Positions 48,499 to 59,934 of a DNA stretch of 64,000 nucleotides are shown here, one piece after another. The notes beneath the pieces were generated by a model. The model was given only the letters and a program-made list of their open reading frames with translations. It was not told the DNA's origin and ran no database searches. Both the position numbers and the translations under genes were made by a program. The stretch is from Agromyces seonyuensis (GTDB lineage: Bacteria; Actinomycetota; Actinomycetes; Actinomycetales; Microbacteriaceae). Position 1 is the stretch's first letter, and each line of letters opens with the position of its first letter. The stretch spans positions 33,461-97,460 of the forward strand of contig NZ_WSTA01000002.1 in NCBI RefSeq assembly GCF_009789225.1. The letters run 5' to 3'.

Positions 48499-51078
48499 TT
48501 GGCCGAGTTGTTGTATCGCCTGGGGAAGTTCTCCGCGCGGCGGGCCTGGACGGTGATCATCGCCTGGATCGTCGTCCTCGGCATCGCCGTCGGCGGGTTC
48601 CTCATCGGGTTCAAGGGGCTCGCGACGAGCTTCGACATCCCCGGCACGGCCTCCGGCGAGGTCACGGACGAACTCGCGGAGGAACTGCCCGACTACGCGG
48701 GCGCCGCGGGCACGGTCGTCTTCCAGACCGACGACGGCTCGGCCTTCACCGACGAGCAGCGCGCCGCGATCAGCGACCTCGCCGCCGGCGCGGAGGATCT
48801 CGACGGCGTGGCATCCGTCGTCGACCCGTTCGACGCGCAGCAGCAGCTCGCCGACCAGACCCAGCAGCTCGCCGACGGCCGCACGCAGATCGAGGCCGCC
48901 GAGCAGCAACTCGCCGACGGACAGGCGCAGCTCGACGCGGCGACGCAGCAGGCGGCCGACGGCCAGGCGCAGCTCGACGCCGCGCAGGCGCAGCTCGACG
49001 CCGCCCGTCAGCAGCTCGAGGCCGCCGGCATGCCGACGACGCAGCTCGACGCGCAGCAGGCGCAGCTCGACGCGCAGCAGGCCCAGCTCGACGCCGGCGA
49101 CGACCAGATCGCCGAGCAGCAGGCGAAGCTCGACGAGGGCCGGACGGAGCTCGACGCGCAGGCCCAGCAGCTCGAGCAGGGTGCGGAGCTCGCGGGCCTC
49201 GCCGAGGGCATCGGCGTCGTCTCGGAGGACGGCTCCACGGCCCTCGTGAACGTCGGCTACGACGTGCCCATGCTCGAACTCGAGCAGTCGACGAAGGACG
49301 CGACCATCGAGTACTTCGAGTCCGAGCCGATCGACGGCGTCTCGGTGTCGTTCTCCACGACGATCGCGCAGGAAGTGCCGGCGGTCGTCGGCGTCGGCGA
49401 GATCGTCGGCGTCGTCTTCGCCGCGATCGTGCTGCTCGTCATGCTCGGCTCGGCCCTCGCCGCATCGCTGCCGCTCGTCACCGCGCTCTTCGGCGTGGGC
49501 GTCGGCGCGCTCGGCGCGCTCTCGTTCTCGGGCGTCGTCGACATGGCCTCGGTCACCCCGGTGCTCGGCATCATGCTCGGCCTCGCGGTCGGCATCGACT
49601 ACTCGCTCTTCATCATCAACCGGCATCGCAAGCAGCTGCTCGAGGGCGCCGAGCTGCGCGAGTCGGTCGGCCTCGCCAACGGCACCGCGGGCAACGCGGT
49701 CGCGTTCGCCGGCGCGACCGTCATCATCGCCCTCCTCGCGCTCAACGTCACGGGGGTGCCGTTCCTCGGCCTCATGGGCACCGTCGGCGCGTTCAGCGTG
49801 CTCATCGCGGTGCTCATCGCGCTCACCGCGACCCCGGCGCTCCTCGGCCTCGCCGGCATGCGCATCCTCGGCAAGCGCGCCCGCGCGAAGGTCGGCCAGG
49901 TCCACCACGAGGACGTCAAGGCGAAGCCGATGTCGACGTGGCGCGCGATCGTCACGGTCCTCGCGGCCTCCGCGGCCCTGCTCGTGGTCGCGATCCCCGC
50001 CCTCGACATGCGGCTCGGTCTGCCCGACGGCGGCTCGGAGTCCGAGGAGTCGACGGCGCACCAGTCGTTCGTCATCACCGAGGAGCAGTTCGGCGCCGGA
50101 GCGAACGGTCCGCTCCTCGTCGTCGCCGACGTGCCCGCGGGGCTCGACGACGACGACGTCATCTCGACGCAGCTCGAGATCGCGCAGACGATCTCCGATC
50201 AGGGCGGCGTCGTCGCCGTCGCGCCGATCGCGACGAACGACGACAACACGGTCATGGCGTTCCAGGTCGTGCCGGAGGAGGGGCCGAACAGCATCTCGAC
50301 CGAGCAGCTCGTGCGCGACCTGCGCGGCCTCGGCGAGCTCGACGGCGGCATCACGCTCGGCGTCGCCGGTCAGGCCGCGATCAACATCGACATCTCGCAG
50401 AACCTCGCCGACGTGCTGCCGATCTACCTCGTCGTCGTGGTCGGCCTGTCGCTGCTCATCATGATCCTGGTGTTCCGCTCCCTGCTCGTGCCGATCATCG
50501 CGACGGGCGGGTTCGTCCTGTCCCTGTTCGCGACCTACGGCGCGGTGACCGCGGTCTTCCAGTGGGGCTGGGGCGCCGACTTCCTCGGCATCCAGGCGGG
50601 CCCGATCCTGAGCTTCCTGCCGGTCATCCTCGTCGGCATCCTCTTCGGACTCGCGATGGACTACCAGCTCTTCCTCGCCTCCGGCATGCGGGAGGCGTAC
50701 GTCCACGGCGCTCCGGCGCGGCTGGCGGTCGCGAAGGGCTTCCGGGCGGGGCGCTCCGTCGTGACGGCGGCGGCGCTCATCATGATCTCGGTGTTCGGCG
50801 GCTTCATCTTCGCCGAGTCGGTCATGATCCGCTCGATCGGGTTCGGCCTCGCCTTCGGCGTGCTCGCGGATGCCTTCGTGGTGCGGATGCTCCTCATGCC
50901 CGCGCTCATGCACCTGCTCGGCAAGTCGGCGTGGTGGATCCCGAAGTGGCTCGACAAGGTCATGCCGAACGTCGACGTGGAAGGCGCCGCCCTCGAGCGG
51001 GCGCACCACGCCGCGCCGGCCGCCGCAGAGGATGCGCAGGTCGGGACGGCGGAGGCCGCGCCCGCGCGAGTGGAGTAG
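48499..51078 (+). CDS. MMPL/RND-family transporter
   Basis: This 859-residue protein (TTG start, GGGAG six bases upstream) has one helix near 15-35, a large extracellular part, five helices (VGEIVGVVFAAIVLLVMLGS onward), a second extracellular domain and five more helices, the MMPL layout. Proton-relay-type sequence GIDYSLF and DYQLFL mark the equivalent helices 4 and 10. Residues about 113-232 form a long heptad-like Gln/Leu/Asp/Ala coiled coil (QLADGQAQLDAA types), presumably an extracytoplasmic helical hairpin. MMPL proteins export lipids, glycolipids or drugs. The upstream in-frame extension to 48337 lacks a start signal. Its end (VE and TAG) lies beside the repeat cluster at 51092. Confidence 0.9.
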   Translation: MAELLYRLGKFSARRAWTVIIAWIVVLGIAVGGFLIGFKGLATSFDIPGTASGEVTDELAEELPDYAGAAGTVVFQTDDGSAFTDEQRAAISDLAAGAEDLDGVASVVDPFDAQQQLADQTQQLADGRTQIEAAEQQLADGQAQLDAATQQAADGQAQLDAAQAQLDAARQQLEAAGMPTTQLDAQQAQLDAQQAQLDAGDDQIAEQQAKLDEGRTELDAQAQQLEQGAELAGLAEGIGVVSEDGSTALVNVGYDVPMLELEQSTKDATIEYFESEPIDGVSVSFSTTIAQEVPAVVGVGEIVGVVFAAIVLLVMLGSALAASLPLVTALFGVGVGALGALSFSGVVDMASVTPVLGIMLGLAVGIDYSLFIINRHRKQLLEGAELRESVGLANGTAGNAVAFAGATVIIALLALNVTGVPFLGLMGTVGAFSVLIAVLIALTATPALLGLAGMRILGKRARAKVGQVHHEDVKAKPMSTWRAIVTVLAASAALLVVAIPALDMRLGLPDGGSESEESTAHQSFVITEEQFGAGANGPLLVVADVPAGLDDDDVISTQLEIAQTISDQGGVVAVAPIATNDDNTVMAFQVVPEEGPNSISTEQLVRDLRGLGELDGGITLGVAGQAAINIDISQNLADVLPIYLVVVVGLSLLIMILVFRSLLVPIIATGGFVLSLFATYGAVTAVFQWGWGADFLGIQAGPILSFLPVILVGILFGLAMDYQLFLASGMREAYVHGAPARLAVAKGFRAGRSVVTAAALIMISVFGGFIFAESVMIRSIGFGLAFGVLADAFVVRMLLMPALMHLLGKSAWWIPKWLDKVMPNVDVEGAALERAHHAAPAAAEDAQVGTAEAAPARVE

Positions 51079-51091
51079 TCCGCAGTCCGTC

Positions 51092-51255
51092 GGTCGAGGA
51101 GCGACGAAGGAGCAGATCGAGACCCCGGAGGTCGACTCGCGGGGTCTCGATACGCTTCGCTACTCGACCTGCGGGGGCTCGATACGCTTCGCTACTCGAC
51201 CTGCGGGGGCTCGATGCGCTTCGCTACTCGACCTGCGGGGCGTCGATACGCTTCG

Positions 51256-51265
<10 letters not shown>
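51092..51265. repeat. Repeat cluster with four 32-base tandem units
   Basis: A diverged left arm (51092-51123, GGTCGAGGAG...ATCGAGACC) is followed by four tandem right arms beginning at 51143, 51175, 51207 and 51239 (GGTCTCGATACG...CTACTCGACC plus TGCGG). Units two to four differ by a few bases. The last copy runs into the YdeI-like gene and supplies its final codons and TAA stop. Confidence 0.9.
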
Positions 51266-54422
<3,157 letters not shown>

Positions 54423-54440
54423 GCCGCCGAGCGCACGGCT

Positions 54441-54471
54441 CGGGCGGGCATCCTCATCGGATGCCCGCCCG
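54441..54471. terminator. Terminator between convergent MFS and ecfT genes
   Basis: CGGGCGGGCATCC pairs perfectly (13 bases) with its complement around TCATC, 18 bases past the MFS stop; GTCGTCGTCC follows. Confidence 0.75.
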
Positions 54472-54511
54472 TCGTCGTCCGGACCGGCTTCGGGAGTGCC
54501 GGACCGGGAGC

Positions 54512-55414
54512 TCAGCCGAGCACGGGGAACGCGGACCCGAGCACGAACGCCAGGGCGATCGCGAGCACGGTCGCGACGAGCAGCAGCACGTCGGCGGCGC
54601 CGAAGCGCAGGTGCGCGAGTCTGACCTTCCGCACCGCCTCGGACGCCGTCGCGTGGCCGAAGCCCTTCGTCTCGAGCATCTCGACGGTCGTGCGGGTGCG
54701 CAGCGCGGTGTTGAGCATGAGCGGGTAGAAGGAGTGCACGGCGATGCGGGCCGTGCGGAGCAGCCACCGGTGCCCGAGGAAGCCGCGCGAGCGCAGCGGC
54801 GCGGACCGCACGCGGTGGCCGTCGACGATCGCGTGGTACTCGTCGACGAGCACGGGCAGCATCCGATAGCCGTAGTTCACGGCGAAGCCGACGAACACGG
54901 GTGCGCGGAGCGCCAGGAGGGCGTCCGAGGCCTTCTCCGGGTCGAGCGAGACGAACGCCGCCATCGTGACGAGCGAGACGGCGCCGACCTTGAGCGAGAA
55001 GTCGACGATGCCGGCGATCGAGTCGGCCTCGCCGCTGAACACCCAGGCCATGGCGAGCACCCAGACGCCCTGCCCGGCCATCCCGATCACGAAGAGCGCG
55101 AGCAGGAGCGGCCCGATGCGGGCGAAGACGGCCGCGAGCGCGGCGCCGACGAACAGGAGCGCGAGCGTCGTCGTCGAGTACGTGAACCACGGCGCGATCG
55201 AGGCGATGAGGTACCAGGCGAGCACGGCGCGCGGGTCGCGCACGGCGAGGAAGCCGCCGCGCGTGGCGTACGCGACCCGCATGAGCTCGAGCTTCACCCA
55301 CTCGACGGAGAGTCCGTCGCGGGAGGCCCGGGGCTTCCGCCGGGCGGGCCGGTTCGCGCTCGCGACGGTGCGGGTGTCGCCGCGGGCATCCGATCGGTCG
55401 AGCACGGCGCTCAT
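54512..55414 (-). CDS. ecfT: ECF transporter transmembrane (T) component
   Basis: This 300-residue protein has a hydrophilic N-terminus of about 60 residues, several hydrophobic helices and the EcfT cytoplasmic coupling helices near the end, where the Ala-Arg-Gly-like motifs read RSAPLRSRGFLG and TVEMLETKGFGHA. It links the ATPases to the substrate-binding S component. Its start overlaps the ATPase stop (ATGA). Last gene of the LacI-controlled ECF operon. Confidence 0.85.
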   Translation of the reverse strand: MSAVLDRSDARGDTRTVASANRPARRKPRASRDGLSVEWVKLELMRVAYATRGGFLAVRDPRAVLAWYLIASIAPWFTYSTTTLALLFVGAALAAVFARIGPLLLALFVIGMAGQGVWVLAMAWVFSGEADSIAGIVDFSLKVGAVSLVTMAAFVSLDPEKASDALLALRAPVFVGFAVNYGYRMLPVLVDEYHAIVDGHRVRSAPLRSRGFLGHRWLLRTARIAVHSFYPLMLNTALRTRTTVEMLETKGFGHATASEAVRKVRLAHLRFGAADVLLLVATVLAIALAFVLGSAFPVLG

Positions 55415-57138
55415 GCGACGGCCCCGACCGGGCGGAGCACGAGCCGCTCGAGGAGTTCGTCGAGCGACAACGGCAGCGGGCGCACGCCGAGGCCGCGCCC
55501 GACCTCGGTGATCTGCGGCGGCACGAGCCGCGCCCGTCGGAGCAGCTCGGGATCGTCGAAGAGTTCGGCGGGGGCGAGGTCGGCGGCGACGCGACCGGCC
55601 TCGAGCACGACGACGCGGTCGGCCCACTCGGCCACGAGGTGCATGTCGTGGGTCGCGACGGCGACGCAGCGGATGCGGTCGGCGAGGGCCGCGAGCAGGG
55701 CGACGACGTCGTCCCGGCTGCGCAGATCGAGGCTCGACGTCGGCTCGTCGAGCAGCAGCAGCTTCGGGCGCATCGCGAGCCCGATCGCGAGCGTGACGCG
55801 GCGCTGCTGGCCGCCCGAGAGCAGCCGTCCGTCGCGGTCCGCGAACGGGCGGAGCGCGAAGCGGTCGAGCACCTCGTCGACGAGGTCGTCGGCGTCCGGC
55901 GCGCCCCGGCCCGCGGGGAACATCGCGACGTCGCCGCGCACCGAGTCGGTGAGGAACATCTCGCCGGGGCGCTGCCCGAGGAGGGCGACGTGGTCGGCGA
56001 GGGCGGCGGGCGTCGAGGCGCGAGTGTCGACGCCGTCGACCACGACCGTGCCCGCCTGCGGCACGAGCAGACCCGACAGCAGCGACAGCAGTGTGGACTT
56101 GCCGGCGCCGTTGCCCCCGACGAGCGCGACCCGCTCGCCGTCGCGGAGGTCGAGGTCGACGCCGTCGAGGACGGGGACGCGCGGGCCGACGACGGTGCGG
56201 TACGAGTGCCGCGCGCCGCGGACGCTCGCGACGACCGCGCGCTCGACGGCCGGGTCGGATGCAGACTCGGGCACCGAGGCCGCCTCGGTGCCGGCTGCCG
56301 GTGCGACCTCGGCGTTGGCGCCGACCCAGGCGAGCGTCTCCTCCACGGTCAGCGGCACCGGGGCGTCGGGGTCGAGGGCGCGCACGAGCGCGGCGACCGG
56401 GGGCACGGGGATGTGCGCGGCTTCCAGGTCGCGGGCGCGCCCGAGCGCCTCGCGCACCGGCAGGTGCCAGCGCACCCGGCCGTCCTCCATGAGGACGACG
56501 GAGCGGGCGTACCGGGCCACGAACTCCGCATGGTGCTCGATGACGACGATCGTGATGCCGTGCTCGCGGTTGAGCCGCTCGAGATGCCGGTAGACGTCGT
56601 CGGCCCGCTCGGGGTCGACCTCCGCGACGGGCTCGTCGACGATGAGCACCCGCGGGGCGACGGCGATCGCGCCCGCGATCGCGGTCAGGTGCTGCTGGCC
56701 GCCCGAGAGCTGCCACGTGAATCGGTCGGCGATCGGGCCGAGGTCGAGCGCCTCGAGCGCCGCCTCGGTGCGGGCCGGCCAGTCTTCGAGTCCGAAGTTG
56801 ATCGGGGCGAAGGCGACGTCCTCGCGCACCGTCGGCCGCACGAGCTGGTTGCCGAAGTCCTGCGCGACGTAGCCGACGTCCCGGCCGAGCGCCGAGACGG
56901 AGGACTCGAGGGTGTCCTCGCCAAACACCCGCACCTCGCCCGCGAAGTCGCCGTCCCAGAAGTGCGGCACGAGCCCGTTGAACGTCTTGCAGAGCGTCGA
57001 CTTGCCGCTGCCGTTGCCGCCGACCACGGCGACGAAGTCGCCGGCCTCGATCCGCAGGTCGACGCCGCGGAGCGACTCGTCGTCGGCACCGGGGTAGCGG
57101 AAGGCGAGCCCGGCGACCTCGATCGCCGCGGCCGTCAC
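55411..57138 (-). CDS. ECF transporter ATP-binding protein, fused A-A' domains
   Basis: This 575-residue protein contains two complete ABC domains. The first has GGNGSGKST at 40-48, LSGGQQH and VDEPVAEVDP; the second has [18 protein letters not shown] and LDEPTSSLD. Both halves look catalytically competent. ECF importers usually use two separate ATPases; here they are fused, as in several actinobacterial and archaeal systems. The GTG start overlaps the stop of the S component gene (GTGA). Confidence 0.9.
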   Translation of the reverse strand: MTAAAIEVAGLAFRYPGADDESLRGVDLRIEAGDFVAVVGGNGSGKSTLCKTFNGLVPHFWDGDFAGEVRVFGEDTLESSVSALGRDVGYVAQDFGNQLVRPTVREDVAFAPINFGLEDWPARTEAALEALDLGPIADRFTWQLSGGQQHLTAIAGAIAVAPRVLIVDEPVAEVDPERADDVYRHLERLNREHGITIVVIEHHAEFVARYARSVVLMEDGRVRWHLPVREALGRARDLEAAHIPVPPVAALVRALDPDAPVPLTVEETLAWVGANAEVAPAAGTEAASVPESASDPAVERAVVASVRGARHSYRTVVGPRVPVLDGVDLDLRDGERVALVGGNGAGKSTLLSLLSGLLVPQAGTVVVDGVDTRASTPAALADHVALLGQRPGEMFLTDSVRGDVAMFPAGRGAPDADDLVDEVLDRFALRPFADRDGRLLSGGQQRRVTLAIGLAMRPKLLLLDEPTSSLDLRSRDDVVALLAALADRIRCVAVATHDMHLVAEWADRVVVLEAGRVAADLAPAELFDDPELLRRARLVPPQITEVGRGLGVRPLPLSLDELLERLVLRPVGAVA

Positions 57139-58106
57139 GATCGCGCTTCGATCGCCGCGGTCTTCGCCTTGCGCCGCTTCGACGCGATCGCGACGACCGT
57201 CACGACGACGGCGAGGGCGACGACGGCGACGATGATCGCGACCCAGACGTAGGACTGGCCGTACTCCTCGATGTAGTCGGGCTCGAAGGCGCCGAAGGCG
57301 GTGACGCCCTCCTCGACGCCGAGGAACTCCTCCCACTGCGACAGCACGCCCGTCGCGACCGCCACGAGCAGGCCGACGACGGCGAGGATCCACCACGGGG
57401 CGCCGTTCGTGCCGATGAGGCGCGGCGGGTGCTGCGGGTCGCGGGGGCGCATCCCGAGCAGCGGCTCGATCTTGCCGTAGAGGCGCGGGGCGAGCCACAT
57501 CGCGGGCAGGGCGCCGAACAGGATGCCCGTCACGACGAGCGCGAGGACGAGTTCGATGGTCTCGGAGACGAGCACCGCCTGGAAGAGGCCGTCGCTCTCC
57601 TCGAGGGTGTCGGGGTCGATGCCGACGCCGACCTTGACGAGGTCGATGAGGCCCGAGCTGACCTTGTCGATCGCGACGAAGACGATCGACGCCCAGAAGA
57701 GCTGGGCCTTGTTGCGCGGGTCGCGCACGAGGCAGCCGGCGACCGCGATGCCGACGAGCGCCTGGAGGTAGCCCTCGACCTCGCCGAGGCCCGAGAAGTC
57801 GCCGAGCATGAGCTCCGCGAAGATGATCGCGCCGAGCGGGGCGCCGATCGCGACCCAGATCGGGCTGAAGAGCGCCGCGAGCACGACGGGGATGAACGCG
57901 AAGTAGGCGATCTCGAACTCGAACGGGCCGACCTCGAACGAGGGGATGACCTCGGCGACGAGGTCGGACAGGCCGAACAGGGTCATCGAGAGCACGAGGA
58001 CCATGAGCTTCTGGGGCGTCGTGAGGGTGTTCGGCTCGCGCACGGGCCGGAGGCGCGGGCTGCCGGTCGGCGTCGTGGAGGTCGTGGGGGTGGTGGTGTC
58101 GGACAT
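57135..58106 (-). CDS. ECF-type substrate-binding membrane (S) component, substrate unknown
   Basis: This 323-residue membrane protein has a Thr/Pro-rich N-terminus. It carries a block of helices with S-component-like pattern (MVLVLSMTLFGLSDLVAEVIP, ALFSPIWVAIGAPLGAIIFAELML, LQALVGIAVAGCLV), more helices, and a C-terminal extension with two additional membrane segments (WWILAVVGLLVAVATGVLS and YVWVAIIVAVVALAVVVTVVAI, parts quoted). S components are usually about 170-220 residues, so this one is long. I identify it by position and topology rather than by a substrate signature. It lies six bases after the tandem HAD gene. Confidence 0.7.
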   Translation of the reverse strand: MSDTTTPTTSTTPTGSPRLRPVREPNTLTTPQKLMVLVLSMTLFGLSDLVAEVIPSFEVGPFEFEIAYFAFIPVVLAALFSPIWVAIGAPLGAIIFAELMLGDFSGLGEVEGYLQALVGIAVAGCLVRDPRNKAQLFWASIVFVAIDKVSSGLIDLVKVGVGIDPDTLEESDGLFQAVLVSETIELVLALVVTGILFGALPAMWLAPRLYGKIEPLLGMRPRDPQHPPRLIGTNGAPWWILAVVGLLVAVATGVLSQWEEFLGVEEGVTAFGAFEPDYIEEYGQSYVWVAIIVAVVALAVVVTVVAIASKRRKAKTAAIEARS

Positions 58107-58112
58107 CGCCGT

Positions 58113-59822
58113 CTACTCCGATTCAGAGGTGGGGTGGAGGGTGGTGCGCAGGAGGTCGAGCAGGTGGTCGACCTCGTCGACGACGAGGTCGGGGGCGGGT
58201 CCGTCGGCGGGCTCGCCGCGGAAGGCGCCGCCTCGCACGAGCACGCTCGTGCCGACGGAGGCGGATCGGGCGGCCGCGACGTCGCGGTGCGGCTTGTCGC
58301 CGACGAACCAGGCGGTCGCCGGGTCGGCGTCCAGGGCCGTGAGCGCGGCCTCGACCGGGCGGGGGGAGGGCTTGCGCCAGCCGAGCTCGTCGGAGTAGAC
58401 GTGCGCGCCGACGAGGTGCTCGATGCCGAAGCCGGCGAGCTCCTCGCGCACGGCTCGTCCGCAGACGGTGTTCGACACGACGGCGACCGGGATGCCCTCG
58501 GCGTGCGCGAGTTCGAGCAGGCCGCGGACGCCGCTGCGGAGTTCGGCGCGGCTCTTGCTGCGGGCGTAGCCGAGCATGAGCGCCCACGACTCCGCTCGGA
58601 GCCACTCGCGGACGCCCGCGCCGGCGTGCTCGAGCGACGGCCCGACGAAGTCGACCCAGAACATCCCCGGGTCGACCTCGCGGTCGTCGGCATCGGGGCG
58701 GTTCTTCCACGCCTTCTGCCGAGCGCGGCCGTCGGCGACGGCGGCCGCCGCCGCCGCGTCGGACACGGCGTACCCGGCGCGACGGAGACCCGCGGCGAGG
58801 TCCGCGGCGAACGCGCGTCGGGCATCCTCATCGGGCCGCGACACGACGAGCACGCCGCCGTGGTCGAGGAGGAGCGCCGACGGGCGGGTCGCCGTCCAGG
58901 GCGCCGTGGGCTCCGACGGCGTCAGCGGCTTCGACGGCGTCGCGTCGGTCGGTGCGGCCTGGGGGCGCGGGCGGGCGTCGCGCAGCAGCGGGATGAGGCC
59001 TTCGGGGGTGTCGAAGACCGCGTCCGCCGTCTCGGCGACGGGGTAGGGCGGGGTGTCGGTGCGGTGGTGGCGGATGAGCACGACGGCGCCGACGCCCGAG
59101 CGCCGCCCGGCGACGACGTCGCGATCGAGGGTGTCGCCGACGTACCAGCAGCGCGCGGCGGTCGTGCCGAGCGCGCGCGCGGTGAACTCGATGAAGCCGG
59201 GATGCGGCTTCCGGAGGCCGACCTCGTCGGAGTACGCCTGCACGTCGAAGGCCGCCGCCAGGCCGTTGGCCGCGATGAGGGTCCGGTGCGAGCGGCCCGA
59301 GTGGGCGTTCGAGACGATGCCGACCTTGACGCCGAGCTCGCGCGCGAGGGCCAGCAGTTCGGGGATGCCCGGGCGGACGCGGTGGTCGCTGACCGTCGAG
59401 GTGAGTTCGGCCAGCAGGGTGCCGGCGCTGCCGGCGAGCAGTTCCCGCTCGGCGGCCGGGAGCGGGGAGAACAGGTACTCCGTCACGATCGTGCGCGGGT
59501 CGAGCTCGGTGGGGGAGAGCCGGCGGCTCTCGGAGTTCTTCCAGTCCTTCAGCGCGCGCTGGCCCCCGGAGATCACCTCGACGAGTTCCGCGTGCGTGCG
59601 CTCGAACCCGCCGCGGGCGAGTTCGGTCCGCACCCGCTCGGCGAAGCGCGCGATGCCGTCCGGCCGCTTCGTCGTCTCGAAGACCACGCCGCCGAAGTCG
59701 AGCAGCAGGGCGTCGGGGCGCAGGGCGAGGCCGTGGTCGCGGTCGGGGTCGGCGGGGCCGTCCTGCGGCGCTGGGAGTCGGGTGGCGGCGGGGGCGAACC
59801 CCGTCGATGCGGTGCTGGTCAC
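58113..59822 (-). CDS. Tandem HAD-superfamily hydrolase (two HAD domains fused)
   Basis: This 569-residue protein has two HAD domains in a row. Domain 1 (about 30-260) has LLLDFGGVVF, GIVSNAHSG, K in YSDEVGLRKPHP and VGDTLDRDV. Domain 2 (about 310-560) has LLLDHGGVL, AVVSNTVCG, YSDELGWRKPSP and VGDKPHRDV. A Pro/Thr-rich linker joins them. The nucleophile Asp, the Ser/Thr-region, Lys and motif IV Asp are present in both; the second Asp of the usual DxD is Gly in both, as in some HAD-IA phosphatases. First gene of the ECF operon, so it may dephosphorylate the imported compound or a derivative. GTG 59822 is the best start I see, without a strong ribosome binding site. Confidence 0.82.
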   Translation of the reverse strand: MTSTASTGFAPAATRLPAPQDGPADPDRDHGLALRPDALLLDFGGVVFETTKRPDGIARFAERVRTELARGGFERTHAELVEVISGGQRALKDWKNSESRRLSPTELDPRTIVTEYLFSPLPAAERELLAGSAGTLLAELTSTVSDHRVRPGIPELLALARELGVKVGIVSNAHSGRSHRTLIAANGLAAAFDVQAYSDEVGLRKPHPGFIEFTARALGTTAARCWYVGDTLDRDVVAGRRSGVGAVVLIRHHRTDTPPYPVAETADAVFDTPEGLIPLLRDARPRPQAAPTDATPSKPLTPSEPTAPWTATRPSALLLDHGGVLVVSRPDEDARRAFAADLAAGLRRAGYAVSDAAAAAAVADGRARQKAWKNRPDADDREVDPGMFWVDFVGPSLEHAGAGVREWLRAESWALMLGYARSKSRAELRSGVRGLLELAHAEGIPVAVVSNTVCGRAVREELAGFGIEHLVGAHVYSDELGWRKPSPRPVEAALTALDADPATAWFVGDKPHRDVAAARSASVGTSVLVRGGAFRGEPADGPAPDLVVDEVDHLLDLLRTTLHPTSESE

Positions 59823-59890
59823 GGGTGACGAACGTACGGATGGGCGGGGGCCGGTCGGGGGCGGGTCGGTGACCGTTCGGTGAACGCTCC

Positions 59891-59902
59891 TGGAACGTTC
59901 CA
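59891..59902. promoter_or_regulatory. Perfect palindromic operator in the ECF/lacI divergent region
   Basis: TGGAACGTTCCA is a perfect 12-base palindrome with the central CG typical of LacI-family operators. It lies 44 bases from the lacI start and 69 bases from the HAD start, so one repressor could control both directions. CAGAAT (59923-59928), seven bases before GTG 59935, is a possible -10 for a leaderless lacI mRNA. Confidence 0.7.
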
Positions 59903-59934
59903 GCCCCGTCCAGTCGATCGTCCAGAATGGAGGT

